A stretch of 64,000 bases of DNA from CAYWVR01 sp964461715 (GTDB taxonomy: Bacteria > Planctomycetota > Phycisphaerae > FEN-1346). Location: the NCBI GenBank assembly GCA_964461715.1, contig CAYWVR010000015.1, positions 16,030 through 80,029 on the forward strand, in the 5' to 3' direction. A model generated the notes under the pieces. That model was not told where the DNA came from, did not search any database, and saw only the letters and a list, made by a program, of their open reading frames with translations. Shown piece after piece: positions 50,410-59,364 of the stretch; within the stretch, counting starts at the first letter, position 1; each line of letters opens with the position of its first letter. Both the position numbers and the translations under genes were made by a program.

Positions 50410-51180
50410 TTAGTGGGTTTTCGCCTTGGCGCCTTCGGTGATGAGGGTGCGGAACGAGTCGGCCTTGAGGCTGGCCCCGCCGACGAGGGCCCCGTCGATG
50501 TCCTTCCGGCTCATCAGGTCGGCGACGTTCTCCGGCTTGACGCTGCCGCCGTACTGAATGCGGACGGCGTCGGCGAGGTCGGCGTCGTAGAGGTCCGCGA
50601 GGAGCGTGCGGATGAAGGCATGGACTTCCTGGGCCTGGTCGGGGGTGGCGGTCTCGCCGGTTCCGATGGCCCAGACGGGCTCGTAGGCGATGACGACGAC
50701 GTGGGCTTGGTGGGCCCCGAGCCCTTCGAGGCCGCGCGTCACGTGCCGCCGGACGACGTCCTCGGTCTTGCCGGCCCGTCGCTCCTCAATCAACTCGCCG
50801 ACGCAGAGGATAGGCCGGAGGTCGAACTCGAAAGCGGCCTTCACCTTCTTGGCGATCCGCTCGTCGGATTCGCCGAACACGTGCCGCCGCTCGCTGTGGC
50901 CGAGGATGACGTGGGTGGCCCCGAGGTCGCGGATCATGGGTCCGGCGATCTCGCCGGTGAAGGCCCCGGAGGGCTCGGCGCCCATATTCTGGGCGCCGAC
51001 GATGAGTCTGGTGCCGGCGGCGGCCCCGAGGACGGCCTCGAGGTAGCACGCGGGCGGGCAGACGCCGACGTCGGCCGAGGGGGTCTCGGAGGCGGCCTGG
51101 GCGGTGGCCGCGGCGAGGGCGACGGCGGAGGCGCGGTCGAGGTTCATCTTCCAGTTGCCGCAGATGAAAGGTCGGCGCAT
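50410..51180 (-). CDS. tpiA: Triosephosphate isomerase
   Basis: 256 residues. ICGNWKMN near the start (Asn and Lys), catalytic His in HVILGHSERR, catalytic Glu in VVIAYEPVWAIGTG and the phosphate loop YGGSVKPEN are all intact. It interconverts DHAP and G3P. The ATG at 51180 has AAGGAG before it; an upstream in-frame start at 51234 adds a stretch without homology and is rejected. It lies between aroF and secG. Confidence 0.97.
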   Translation of the reverse strand: MRRPFICGNWKMNLDRASAVALAAATAQAASETPSADVGVCPPACYLEAVLGAAAGTRLIVGAQNMGAEPSGAFTGEIAGPMIRDLGATHVILGHSERRHVFGESDERIAKKVKAAFEFDLRPILCVGELIEERRAGKTEDVVRRHVTRGLEGLGAHQAHVVVIAYEPVWAIGTGETATPDQAQEVHAFIRTLLADLYDADLADAVRIQYGGSVKPENVADLMSRKDIDGALVGGASLKADSFRTLITEGAKAKTH

Positions 51181-51287
51181 CGATGACTCCTTGGCTGGGG
51201 TAGCCTTGCGGATACCAATCGCTCGCCCCGGCAAGCCGGGACGTCGCGGCTAAGACGGGCTCCTAAGCGGGACGACTCTGTTGGGCG

Positions 51288-52301
51288 TCATAGTTCGCGT
51301 CCGATGGTTGTGGCGATGGGGATCAGTTCATCCATCATCGCTCGGAAGGCGTCGGGGGCGAGCTGCTGGCCCGCGTCCGAGAGGGCGTCCTCCGGGTGGG
51401 CGTGGACCTCGACGAGAAGGCCGTGGCACCCCGCCGCCACTGCCGCCAGCGCCATGGGCGCCACCAGGTCGCGGCGGCCCGTGGCGTGGCTCGGGTCAAC
51501 GACCACCGGCAGGTGCGAGAGGCTCTGGAGGTTCGGGACGGCGGAGATGTCGAGGGTGTAGCGGGTCGACTTCTCGAACCCCCGCACGCCGCGCTCGCAC
51601 AGCATCACCGCGCGGTTCCCGCCGCTGAGGATGTACTCGGCGCTCATGAGCAGCTCCTCGATGGTGGCCGCGGGGCTGCGCTTCAGGAGCACCGGTTTCT
51701 CGACCTGGCCCACCTCCTGGAGCAGGCGGAAATTCTGCATGTTTCGAGCGCCGACCTGGAGGACGTCGGCGTAGCGGAGCACGAGGTCGAGGTCGCGGAC
51801 GTCGACGATCTCGGTGACGGTCGGAAGGCCCGTCTCGCCGCCGACGGTCTGGAGAATCTTGAGTCCGTCCTCGCCGAGGCCCTGGAAGCTGTAGGGGCTG
51901 GTGCGGGGCTTGAAGGCCCCGCCGCGAAGGAGTCCGCCCCCCGCCGCGGCGACGGCTTGGGCGCTCTGGCGGAGTTGGTCCTCGGTCTCGATGGAGCAGG
52001 GGCCCGCGATGACCGCCAGATGGTTGCCGCCGATCTTGCGGCCCCCGATCTCCAGGACCGTGTCTAGGGCGTGGAAGTCGCGGGAGGCCAGCTTGTAGGG
52101 TTTCATGATGGGCATGACGGACTCGACGCCCGCCATGCTGCCGAAGAACTCGGGGCGAAGGAGCGTCTCGTCGCCGATGGCCCCGACGATGGTGCGGAAC
52201 TCGCCCTCCGAGACGTGGGGCTTGAGGCCCAGGTCCTCGATGCGGCGAACGACCGCCTCGAGCTGCTCGGGCTCGGCGCCGGATTGCAGGACGATGATCA
52301 T
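51288..52301 (-). CDS. aroF: 3-deoxy-7-phosphoheptulonate synthase (DAHP synthase, type I-beta)
   Basis: 337 residues. A ferredoxin-like N-terminal domain (about 1-85) precedes the TIM barrel with AGPCSIE, KPRTSPYSFQG, GARNMQNF, KRSPAATIEE and the metal-binding VVVDPSHATG. It is the first step of the aromatic-acid pathway. The N-terminal domain often gives feedback control by aromatic amino acids in this subtype. It lies 10 bases behind pheA. Confidence 0.95.
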   Translation of the reverse strand: MIIVLQSGAEPEQLEAVVRRIEDLGLKPHVSEGEFRTIVGAIGDETLLRPEFFGSMAGVESVMPIMKPYKLASRDFHALDTVLEIGGRKIGGNHLAVIAGPCSIETEDQLRQSAQAVAAAGGGLLRGGAFKPRTSPYSFQGLGEDGLKILQTVGGETGLPTVTEIVDVRDLDLVLRYADVLQVGARNMQNFRLLQEVGQVEKPVLLKRSPAATIEELLMSAEYILSGGNRAVMLCERGVRGFEKSTRYTLDISAVPNLQSLSHLPVVVDPSHATGRRDLVAPMALAAVAAGCHGLLVEVHAHPEDALSDAGQQLAPDAFRAMMDELIPIATTIGREL

Positions 52302-52311
52302 GGGCGGCTTC

Positions 52312-53391
52312 CTAGCACGCCGAGACGGCCACGGGAAACGAGCCGAGCGTCTCGATCTGGCGACAGTGCGGACGGGCCTCGGCCAGGGCCCCCTTCAGGG
52401 GGTCCGTCTCGGCATGGCCCTCCACGTCCACGAAGAAATAGTATTCCCACTGCTTCGTCGGCGACGGGTGCGACTCGATCTTCGTCATGTTGACGCCGTA
52501 GCGACGCAAAATCTCCAGCACCTCCACCAGGGCCCCCGCCTTGTGGACGGTGGAGAACAGGAGGCACGTCTTGTCGCGCCCCGTCGGGGCGCAGCTCTCG
52601 CGGCCCAGGACGAGGAAGCGCGTCTGGTTCTGCGGGTTGTCCTCGATGGCCGCCGCCAGCACCGACAGGTCGTAGAGTTCGGCCGCCATGCTCGAAGCGA
52701 TGGCCGCGGTGGCGTCGATGCGGCTGGCCAGCAGGGCCGCCTCCGTCGTCGACCCGACGGCCACACGGTCGGCGTGCGGGACGTTCTGAGTGAGCCAGTT
52801 GCGGCACTGGTCGAAGACCTGGGGCTTGGAGTAGACCTTGCCGACCTTCGCGAGGTCGCACTTGGCGAGGAGGTTGTGATGGATGGGCAACGCCATCTCG
52901 GCCCGGATTTTGACGGGCCCGTGGACCCACAGGAAACACTCCATCGTGTCGCGGACCGCCCCGCCGGTGGTGTTCTCGTAGGGGACGAGGCCGTAGTCGG
53001 CGGCGGCCCGGGCCACTTGGTCGAAGACGCTGGCGATGTCCCGCACGGGCACCAGCTCGACGCTCCGGCCGAACTTCTCGATGGCCGCCAGGTGCGAGAA
53101 GCTGCCCTCCGGCCCGAGATAGGCGACCTGAAGGGACTTTTCCAGCGAGAGACTCCCGCTCATCAGCTCCTTCCAGATCGCCAGGAGGCTCTGGTCCTTC
53201 AGGGGCCCCGCGTTGGCCGCCAGGACCCGCTCCAGGACCTCGCGCTCGCGTTCCGGGGCGTAGACGCCGGCCTGGCCCGTCTCGCGCTTCACGCGCCCGA
53301 TCTCGACGGCGCACCGGGCCCGCTCGTTGAGGAGTCGGACGAGGTCGGCGTCGATCTCGTCGATGCGCTTTCTGAGGTCATCCAGTGCCAT
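52312..53391 (-). CDS. pheA: Bifunctional chorismate mutase/prephenate dehydratase
   Basis: 359 residues. Chorismate mutase domain (about 1-85, LDDLRKRIDEIDADLVRLLNER), prephenate dehydratase (about 90-270, YLGPEGSFSH, VPYENTTGGAVRDTM), and a C-terminal ACT domain (about 280-355, MTKIESHPSP). It leads to phenylpyruvate and is normally inhibited by phenylalanine through the ACT domain. The ATG at 53391 is preferred; an alternative TTG lies at 53409. It is the first gene of the long minus-strand block, with a good promoter upstream. Confidence 0.95.
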   Translation of the reverse strand: MALDDLRKRIDEIDADLVRLLNERARCAVEIGRVKRETGQAGVYAPEREREVLERVLAANAGPLKDQSLLAIWKELMSGSLSLEKSLQVAYLGPEGSFSHLAAIEKFGRSVELVPVRDIASVFDQVARAAADYGLVPYENTTGGAVRDTMECFLWVHGPVKIRAEMALPIHHNLLAKCDLAKVGKVYSKPQVFDQCRNWLTQNVPHADRVAVGSTTEAALLASRIDATAAIASSMAAELYDLSVLAAAIEDNPQNQTRFLVLGRESCAPTGRDKTCLLFSTVHKAGALVEVLEILRRYGVNMTKIESHPSPTKQWEYYFFVDVEGHAETDPLKGALAEARPHCRQIETLGSFPVAVSAC

Positions 53392-53481
53392 AGTGGCTGC
53401 CTGAGGCAAGCCCGTTGATCCTCGGACCCGCAGGCCCGGGCCTTTACGTTGACAGGCGCAGTCTCTCCGCCGAAACGCCAG

Positions 53482-53510
53482 ACTCTACCGGCGGACGCGC
53501 CCGAGGTCAA
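53482..53510 (-). promoter_or_regulatory. Sigma-70-like promoter for the pheA block
   Basis: On the minus strand TTGACC (53510-53505), a 17-base spacer and TAGAGT (53487-53482), about 90 bases before the pheA ATG. This may drive pheA-aroF-tpiA and possibly more. Confidence 0.6.
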
Positions 53511-53764
53511 CCCTAAAAGGGCCACGCCCGGCTCGACCGGACGCTTTCCATTTGCCTCCGGCCCGCCGCGTCGGCATACTGCGGCCCATGGATCGAAGGG
53601 CCCATGCTCGCGCCGAGGAGGTGCGGCACGCGAGGTTCGGCGGGCGCGATGCGAACGCAAACGGATCGCAACGCGGCTTCCAGCGCAGTTTTTCATGGTT
53701 CCGCGGCCGCGGACGGCCGATGCCTGCTAAAGGAAGCGCGGCTTCGTAGGGGGATAATCTGCGC

Positions 53765-55030
53765 GTGGATCCGCGACTGATCACTTATAACACCGTCGAC
53801 GTGGCCGTCATCGGGGCCGGCCCGGCGGGCCTGATGGCCGGCGTCGCCGCCGCCGAGGAGGGCGCCCAGGTCGTCGTCTTCGAGCAGGGCCGCCAGGCCG
53901 CGGCCAAGCTCGCCGCGACGGGCGGCGGCGGATGCACCCTCGCCCCGACCTGCGACTCCGCCACGCTCATGGCCCGCTTCGGACGCGAGGGCCGCTTCAT
54001 GGAGCCCGCCCTCGACGTCCTCGACACCGCCGGCCTCTGCGCCTTCATGGCCGAGCTCGGCGTCGCGACGTACACGCCGGACGGGCGCGGCATCGAAGCG
54101 AAGTCGGAGTCGGCCGAGCAGGTGCGGGCGGCCATGCTCCGGCGCGTCGAGGAGCTCCTCGGCGTCACCCTCCGCCTCGGCACCCGCGTCACGGGCCTCC
54201 GCCTCGAGGACGGCCGCCTCGGCGGACTCACCACCGACGGCGGAAGCTTCCGCGTGCCGCGCGTCGTCCTCGCCACCGGCGGCCGGGCCTGCCCCCAACT
54301 CGGGGCCACGGGAAGCGGCTACGCCCTGGCCGCCCAGGCCGGGCACACCATCGTCGAGCCGCGCCCCGCGCTCGTGCCGCTGTTGGTGAAGGAGACGTGG
54401 GTCCACGCCTGCGCGGGCGTCTCGCTCTCGCCGGCCCGGGTGTGGATCGACCTTCCGGGCGAGCCGAACGCGGGCGAGACCGGCGACCTCTTCTTCACGC
54501 ACATGGGCCTCTCGGGCCCGGCCGTGCTCGACCTCTCGGGGGCCGTGGGGGCACGTCTGGCGCGCGACCCGGCCGTGCCGCTTCGGCTGGCCGTCACGCC
54601 CGACGAGAACGCCGACGCCCACCTCGCCCGCTTCGAGGCGTGGGAGACCGAGGCGCCGCGAAAGACCGTGCGCAACCTCCTGGACGGGAGGCTCCCCGAC
54701 TCGCTCGCCTCGGCCCTGGTGGAGGCCGCGGGCCTTGCCCCGGACGCGACCATCTCCCAGACCAGCCACGAGCGCCGCCGCGCACTGGCCGGGATGCTTG
54801 CCGGGGCCCGCCTGACCGTGACCGGCACCGAAGGGTTCGCGAAAGCGTGGGTGACGCGGGGCGGCGTGCGCCTCAAGGACGTCGACCCGGAGACCCTCCA
54901 GAGCCGCCTCGTCGAGGGGCTTTACTTCGCCGGCGAGGTCCTGGACCTCGACGGTCCCTGCGGCGGATACAACCTCCAGTGGGCCTTCTCGAGCGGCCGG
55001 CTGGCGGGGCTGGCGGCGGGACAGGTGTAG
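53765..55030 (+). CDS. BaiN/HI0933-family FAD-dependent oxidoreductase
   Basis: 421 residues. FAD-binding VIGAGPAGLMAGVAAAEEGA at the start, GGGGCTLAP, the TGG motif LATGGRACPQLGATGSGY and the C-terminal GLYFAGEVLDLDGPCGGYNLQWAFSSG identify the HI0933-like family. Members include BaiN, and many are of unknown substrate. The start is GTG 53765, with GGGGG about 10 bases before it. Confidence 0.9.
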   Translation: MDPRLITYNTVDVAVIGAGPAGLMAGVAAAEEGAQVVVFEQGRQAAAKLAATGGGGCTLAPTCDSATLMARFGREGRFMEPALDVLDTAGLCAFMAELGVATYTPDGRGIEAKSESAEQVRAAMLRRVEELLGVTLRLGTRVTGLRLEDGRLGGLTTDGGSFRVPRVVLATGGRACPQLGATGSGYALAAQAGHTIVEPRPALVPLLVKETWVHACAGVSLSPARVWIDLPGEPNAGETGDLFFTHMGLSGPAVLDLSGAVGARLARDPAVPLRLAVTPDENADAHLARFEAWETEAPRKTVRNLLDGRLPDSLASALVEAAGLAPDATISQTSHERRRALAGMLAGARLTVTGTEGFAKAWVTRGGVRLKDVDPETLQSRLVEGLYFAGEVLDLDGPCGGYNLQWAFSSGRLAGLAAGQV

Positions 55031-55032
55031 GA

Positions 55033-55320
55033 GTTCAAGGTCGGCCCTGCGTGGCCCGCTTCCGCGGGCGGAGCAGGGCTCAAGGGGTAAGGTTCAAGGT
55101 GAACGGCAACGGCACCCGTCGTGCCCATTCATTCGCACGGTGGCGCGTTTCGCCGCCCCGCTTGCGGGGCGCTTTCAGGGCAGCAGGCGCCCGAGGGCCC
55201 CCGAGGGCCCCCGAGGGCCCGGCGCGCGAAGGCGGGCAAGCAAGCGGCCCGGATGAAGCGCACGCCGGGAGGGGTCGACCTTCCATTCGCATGCCGTTGG
55301 CTTGAACCGTGAACCTTGAG
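55033..55320. repeat. Intergenic region with TTCAAGG repeats, hairpin and 10-base tandem repeat
   Basis: TTCAAGG-type motifs at 55033-55040, 55091-55099 and, inverted, 55301-55320 flank a 7-bp hairpin (55154-55171, CGCCCCG-CTTG-CGGGGCG). Three exact tandem copies of CCGAGGGCCC follow at 55191-55220. No gene is seen in 55031-55328. Confidence 0.55.
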
Positions 55321-55328
55321 AGGATCCG

Positions 55329-56114
55329 ATGGACGATCGCGACGCGCGCCTGCCGGCCCACGCCGGGCCGCCCCTCGGCGTCATGGACGCCGTTTCGATG
55401 GGCTGGGAACTCCTCGCCTCCGACTTCTGGACGCTCATGCTCATGGGCGTCCTCATTATGCTCATGCAGGGGGTCGCCGGACCGGCGTCGCTCATCGTCG
55501 GGCCGCCCATGATGGCCGGGCTCTATCGCCTGCTCGGCCGCCGCATCGACGGCGAGACGACCCAGTTCGGCGATCTCTTCGACGGGTTCCGCGAGCGGTT
55601 CGGCGCCTCGGTGGTGGCGGCCCTGGTGCCGTTCCTGGCGACCCTCGCCCCGGCGCTGCTGTGGGGGGTGACCTGGCTCCTTTTCGTGTTCGGGATGGCC
55701 GCCGTCGACGCGGCGCCGGACGAGGTGGCCGCGATCGCGGCGCCGGACGAGGCGGCCGCGACCGCGACGGCGTTCGTCTGCGCCGGTATCGGGCTCTGGG
55801 TCGTCGTGGTCCTGGCCGTCTTCGTCGTCCAGATGCTTTTCCTCTTCGCCGTCTGCGCGGTGTGGGATTACCCGGCCTCGGGCTGGGAGGCGGCCAAGGC
55901 CTCGGTGCGGTTGGCCCGGGGTCGGTTCGGGTCCGTCCTCGGTCTCAGTCTTCTGTTCGCCGCCATCTGGGTCGGCGCGTACGTCCTGGGCCTCCTCCTC
56001 TGCATCTTCGGCGTCTTGTTCACCTTCGGCGCCGTCCTCGTCTGGCACAGCGCGACGGTGCTTTACCTGTATCGTAGCTGGACGGGGCGAGGCGCGGTCC
56101 GTCCCGCGATGTGA
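55329..56114 (+). CDS. Polytopic membrane protein of unknown function
   Basis: 261 residues with five to six hydrophobic segments (such as LMLMGVLIMLMQGVAG and WVVVVLAVFVVQMLFLF). The N-terminal VSMGWELLASDFW and the central RLLGRRIDGE resemble DUF975/YciC-like integral membrane proteins, but no function is known. An APDE(V/A)AA nine-residue duplication lies in an extra-membrane loop. AGAGGA precedes the ATG. Confidence 0.75.
   Translation: MDDRDARLPAHAGPPLGVMDAVSMGWELLASDFWTLMLMGVLIMLMQGVAGPASLIVGPPMMAGLYRLLGRRIDGETTQFGDLFDGFRERFGASVVAALVPFLATLAPALLWGVTWLLFVFGMAAVDAAPDEVAAIAAPDEAAATATAFVCAGIGLWVVVVLAVFVVQMLFLFAVCAVWDYPASGWEAAKASVRLARGRFGSVLGLSLLFAAIWVGAYVLGLLLCIFGVLFTFGAVLVWHSATVLYLYRSWTGRGAVRPAM
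55710..55763 (+). repeat. 27-base tandem duplication inside the membrane-protein gene
   Basis: 55710-55736 and 55737-55763 are adjacent copies differing at two bases, giving nine codons repeated in frame (AAPDEVAAI / AAPDEAAAT). Confidence 0.75.
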
Positions 56115-56157
56115 AAGGAACGGCCTCGCTGTTTCCGCATGGCCAAGGAGCCACCGA

Positions 56158-57951
56158 ATGCGCCTCCTCGTCTTCCTCGCTCTCTCGACGATTGCCGTGC
56201 CCGTCCTCGCCGCCGACCCCGCCGACCCGGACCTTATCCCGGAGGCCCGCCGCGTCCTGGATTATCTTGAATCGATCTATGGCAAAAAGACTCTCGGCGG
56301 CATGTCGAGCTACGGCGGGTGGCGCCCGGTGTACGAGATGACCGGCCGCGCCCCGGCCATCCACGGCGTCGACGCCTTCGGCTGGAACAAGCCCAAATGG
56401 GGCGACTCGTTCCGCAAGGTCACCCGGCGGGCTGTGGACCGCACGCGCACATGGTGGCAGACAAAAGGCGGCATCCCGCAGATGCAGTGGCACTGGGGCA
56501 AGCCCGGCGACCCCCGCGGCTCCGCATGGGTCCGCGGGCGCGGCGGAAAGGGCACCGGCCCGGTCGACGTCGGCGCCACGGTCACCCCCGGAACGCCCGA
56601 GCACCGCGCCGCGATGGAGGACCTGGAGAAAACCGCCGACTACCTGGCCCCGCTCGCCGAGGCCCGCGTGCCGGTCCTCTGGCGGCCGCTCCACGAGATC
56701 GACGGCGGATGGTTCTGGTGGACCGACAAGACCGAACCCGAGCACACCGCCGCCCTCTGGCGGATGATCTTCGATTACTTCGTCAAGGAAAGGAAGCTCC
56801 ATAACCTGATCTGGGTCTACAGTGCCGCCCTTCGGGCCGGGGGCCTCGAAAAGGACGCCTCCCGCGAGGCCGAGATCGCCTTTCGCCGCCGGTACTATCC
56901 CGGCCCGGCGTACGTCGACCTCGCGGGCATCGACATCTATCCGAACTCCGCCGCCGGCTGGGGACCGCCGACCGAGGACACCTATCCCCGGGCGTTCGCC
57001 CTGATGGCCGAGGTCTGCCCCGGCAAGAGGCTTGCCCTCTGCGAGGGGGCCGCCATTCCCCACCCGGACCTCCTGGCCGCGAAGGGCCCCCCGTGGCTCT
57101 ATTCGTTGCCGTGGTTCGTCGGCGGGGCGAACCCGCCCGCGTGGATTCGCAAGACCCTTACGCATGAGCATATCGTGACGCTCGACGAGCTCCCCGCCCT
57201 CGTCGGCCATAACGTCGGCCCGGACGTGCGCATCGAGGCGCCCGCCGACGGGGCCGCGCTCCACGCCGGGACGGTGCGCGTCGGCGTCCGGGCCGCCGAC
57301 CGCGACGGAAACCTCGCGAGCGTCGCCCTGCGCGTCCTCGCGGGGCCGTGGAAAAACTGGGCTCTGCGGGACGAAACGGACCTGGCCGAGGCCCTCGAAA
57401 CCGCCCCGGCGGTGGGCGAGGCGCGGCCCGGGGCAGACGCGGCGTGCACGATCGCGTGGCCGGCGCCCGAGGCGGGCTTTTACAGCTTGGTCGCCGTCGC
57501 GACCGACGCCGAGGGGGCCCGAACCCTCTCGAACGTGGCCCGCGTCACGGTGGGCATGACGGACCTGGCGCGCGGCCGCCCGGCGACCGCCTCGGCGAAG
57601 ACCGACGAGGCCGCGCAGGCCGTGGACGGCGACCTCTTCACCGCCTGGTCCGGCCCGAAGGAGGGCGAGCCCTGGATCGCCGTCGACTCGGGCGCGCCCG
57701 CGCCCGTCGCCGCCGTCGCCGTCACCTGGTGGAAGGCCTACGCAAAGGCCTACCGCGTCGAGGTCTCCGCCGACTCCAAGACCTGGCACGGGGTCGCCAC
57801 CGTCTCCGCCAAACGCGACCGCCACGGCGACACCGACCTGCTGCGCTTCGCCCCCCGCGAGGCCCGTCACGTGCGCCTCGTCTGCTTCGAACGCGGCGCC
57901 CCCTGGGGCGGCTACGCGGTCCGGGACTTGCGGGTGTATGCAGAACAATAA
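56158..57951 (+). CDS. Secreted GH26-like glycanase with C-terminal F5/8-type C domain
   Basis: 597 residues. A signal peptide (MRLLVFLALSTIAVPVLA) precedes a GH26-type barrel (about 25-330) with acid/base Glu180 in WRPLHEIDGGWFWW and probable nucleophile Glu296 in LALCEGAAIP. A beta-sandwich region (about 340-465) and a discoidin-like carbohydrate-binding domain (about 470-597, GRPATASAKTDEAAQAVDG) follow. GH26 members are mostly beta-mannanases; the substrate here is not certain. CAAGGAG precedes the ATG. Confidence 0.8.
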   Translation: MRLLVFLALSTIAVPVLAADPADPDLIPEARRVLDYLESIYGKKTLGGMSSYGGWRPVYEMTGRAPAIHGVDAFGWNKPKWGDSFRKVTRRAVDRTRTWWQTKGGIPQMQWHWGKPGDPRGSAWVRGRGGKGTGPVDVGATVTPGTPEHRAAMEDLEKTADYLAPLAEARVPVLWRPLHEIDGGWFWWTDKTEPEHTAALWRMIFDYFVKERKLHNLIWVYSAALRAGGLEKDASREAEIAFRRRYYPGPAYVDLAGIDIYPNSAAGWGPPTEDTYPRAFALMAEVCPGKRLALCEGAAIPHPDLLAAKGPPWLYSLPWFVGGANPPAWIRKTLTHEHIVTLDELPALVGHNVGPDVRIEAPADGAALHAGTVRVGVRAADRDGNLASVALRVLAGPWKNWALRDETDLAEALETAPAVGEARPGADAACTIAWPAPEAGFYSLVAVATDAEGARTLSNVARVTVGMTDLARGRPATASAKTDEAAQAVDGDLFTAWSGPKEGEPWIAVDSGAPAPVAAVAVTWWKAYAKAYRVEVSADSKTWHGVATVSAKRDRHGDTDLLRFAPREARHVRLVCFERGAPWGGYAVRDLRVYAEQ

Positions 57952-58038
57952 CGCACCTCGAATACGGAACGCCGAATCAGGAAGGATCGCCGGGCGGCAT
58001 GGCCACGCGGTTCCGCGTGACCATACGCGCTCGGGACG

Positions 58039-58263
58039 TCACCGTCCCGCCGCCGAGGCGCGGCCAAACCGCTTGTGGACGTTTTCGAGGGCCTCCCGGA
58101 ACCGCTTTCCCTCGGCCCGGTCCCGCACGGGCGTCGCGCGCAGGAGGTCCAGAATCGGCTTGTCGACGCGCCGCGCGACGCGAGAGTGGGAGCGGTCGAC
58201 CGCGCCCCACGTATCTGAATGCGATGTGTTCCATACGCCCCGGCGCCTCCGCTTTCCACCCAT
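58039..58263 (-). CDS. Possible small protein or gene remnant
   Basis: 74 residues. The part RVDKPILDLLRATPVRDRAEGKRFREALENVHKRFGR reads like a folded basic helix pair, but there is no ribosome site and the N-terminus looks like random coding. The rest of 57952-58721 (about 770 bases) holds no other supportable gene; it contains the C/G-tract hairpin, a second inverted repeat and the promoter of the UPF0316 gene. Confidence 0.3.
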   Translation of the reverse strand: MGGKRRRRGVWNTSHSDTWGAVDRSHSRVARRVDKPILDLLRATPVRDRAEGKRFREALENVHKRFGRASAAGR

Positions 58264-58449
58264 GCGTCACGGGCTTCACGGATTGCGCCTCGGGCGACCC
58301 CGGCTGCACGGGCGGGGACAGTGGGAAGGACGTGCATGAGACCCTGAACGCAAGGCGCCGGCTTGTCGCAAGAACGGAAAGATGGTGACGCAAAAACGTA
58401 CAATTCGAACGCGGGAAGGGACGAAAAGGGAGTCCAGTTCGTGCAAGAA

Positions 58450-58508
58450 GGGGGGAAAAAGGGGCGACTTCCCCCCTGATACCCCCCGCTACCCCCCAAA
58501 AAAGTCGC
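58450..58508. repeat. G/C-tract hairpin with three C6 runs
   Basis: A 7-bp stem GCGACTT (58464-58470) / AAGTCGC (58502-58508) closes a loop with three C6 runs (58471-58476, 58482-58487, 58492-58497). Upstream lie G6 (58450-58455) and G4 (58461-58464). The minus strand is therefore a candidate G-quadruplex, or the G and C runs could pair with each other. Confidence 0.6.
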
Positions 58509-58532
58509 AATAAGTGTGTCGCTTAGGGATAA

Positions 58533-58559
58533 CCCGTTTCGCGAATCCCGCCAAACGGG
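58533..58559. repeat. Second inverted repeat in the same gap
   Basis: CCCGTTT (58533-58539) and AAACGGG (58553-58559), a 7-bp stem with a 13-base loop. Confidence 0.45.
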
Positions 58560-58651
58560 CCGATCTTGACGCACAGACTGAAACGGCGACGGGTTTGCGT
58601 CACGCGGTCGCGGGAACGCCGGCAATCTTGCCTATCTTACCAGCGGGGCCT

Positions 58652-58681
58652 TTGACACGGCGGGGGGCGCGCGGGTACGGT
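58652..58681 (+). promoter_or_regulatory. Possible promoter for the UPF0316 gene
   Basis: A perfect TTGACA (58652-58657), an 18-base spacer and a weak TACGGT (58676-58681), 41 bases before the ATG. Confidence 0.4.
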
Positions 58682-58721
58682 GGAGGCTCGTGGAAGATCG
58701 GACATCCGGAAAGGACGGAAC

Positions 58722-59303
58722 ATGGAGTTCCTGGCGGAGATGGTGGGCGGCGAGGCGGACCTGGGGGCGGCGGGCGTGGGGGCGGCCATCGTCTTCGCCC
58801 TCCGCGTGTTGGATATGAGTATCGATACGTTTCGCGTCATGTCCCTCGTCCGGGGGCACCGCGTCCGGGCCGCCATTTTCGGATTCCTGGAGGCCGGAAT
58901 CTTCATCGTGGCCATTGCCCAGGTCCTCCGGCCGCCCGTCCATTGGATGCAGATGCTGGGCTACGCGTCCGGATTCGCGGTCGGAACGTATATCGGCACG
59001 GTCCTGGCCCACTGGGTCAGCTCGGAGCACGTACTGCTTAGAATCTTGAGCCGCCCCCACGGAAAAACGATTTGTCACACCCTCCGCGACCGGGGTTTCG
59101 CCGTCACGGAGGTGATGGGCGAGGGACGCGACGGGCCCGTGCCGGTGCTGTTCAGCGTCGTGGACCGCGCCCACGGGCGGGAGGTGCTGGAGCTGGTCCG
59201 GGGGGTGGACGAGAAGGCGTTCGTGCTGGCCGATCCGGTGCGACGCCCGAAAGGAGGGTTTATTCCGCGGCCGTTCCGGCCGTGGGTGTCGGTGCGAAGA
59301 TAG
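58722..59303 (+). CDS. UPF0316-family membrane protein (DUF5698/DUF2179)
   Basis: 193 residues. Three membrane helices (about 18-100, with RVLDMSIDTFRVM and FLEAGIFIVAIAQVL) are followed by a soluble DUF2179-type domain (about 110-180). The family is widespread and its function unknown. AAGGACGG precedes the ATG at 58722, and the longer in-frame start at 58680 lies inside the promoter. Confidence 0.85.
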   Translation: MEFLAEMVGGEADLGAAGVGAAIVFALRVLDMSIDTFRVMSLVRGHRVRAAIFGFLEAGIFIVAIAQVLRPPVHWMQMLGYASGFAVGTYIGTVLAHWVSSEHVLLRILSRPHGKTICHTLRDRGFAVTEVMGEGRDGPVPVLFSVVDRAHGREVLELVRGVDEKAFVLADPVRRPKGGFIPRPFRPWVSVRR

Positions 59304-59364
59304 GGTCTGGCGCGGGTGCCTGGGCCGATTTCGCGAGAATTCGAGTGACGAGGAGGCAGGGGTG

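Noticed and set aside
53448..53453. A plus-strand TTGACA as -35 for the BaiN-like gene
   Set aside because: No -10 lies at 15-19 bases, and the gene start is over 300 bases away.
55191..55220. Three tandem 10-base units as a CRISPR start
   Set aside because: Units are too short, with no spacers and no cas genes.
57912..58625. A 237-codon minus-strand frame across the 58 kb gap
   Set aside because: It runs through the G/C-tract hairpin and shows no protein-like composition; only the 58039-58263 part in another frame looks remotely coding.
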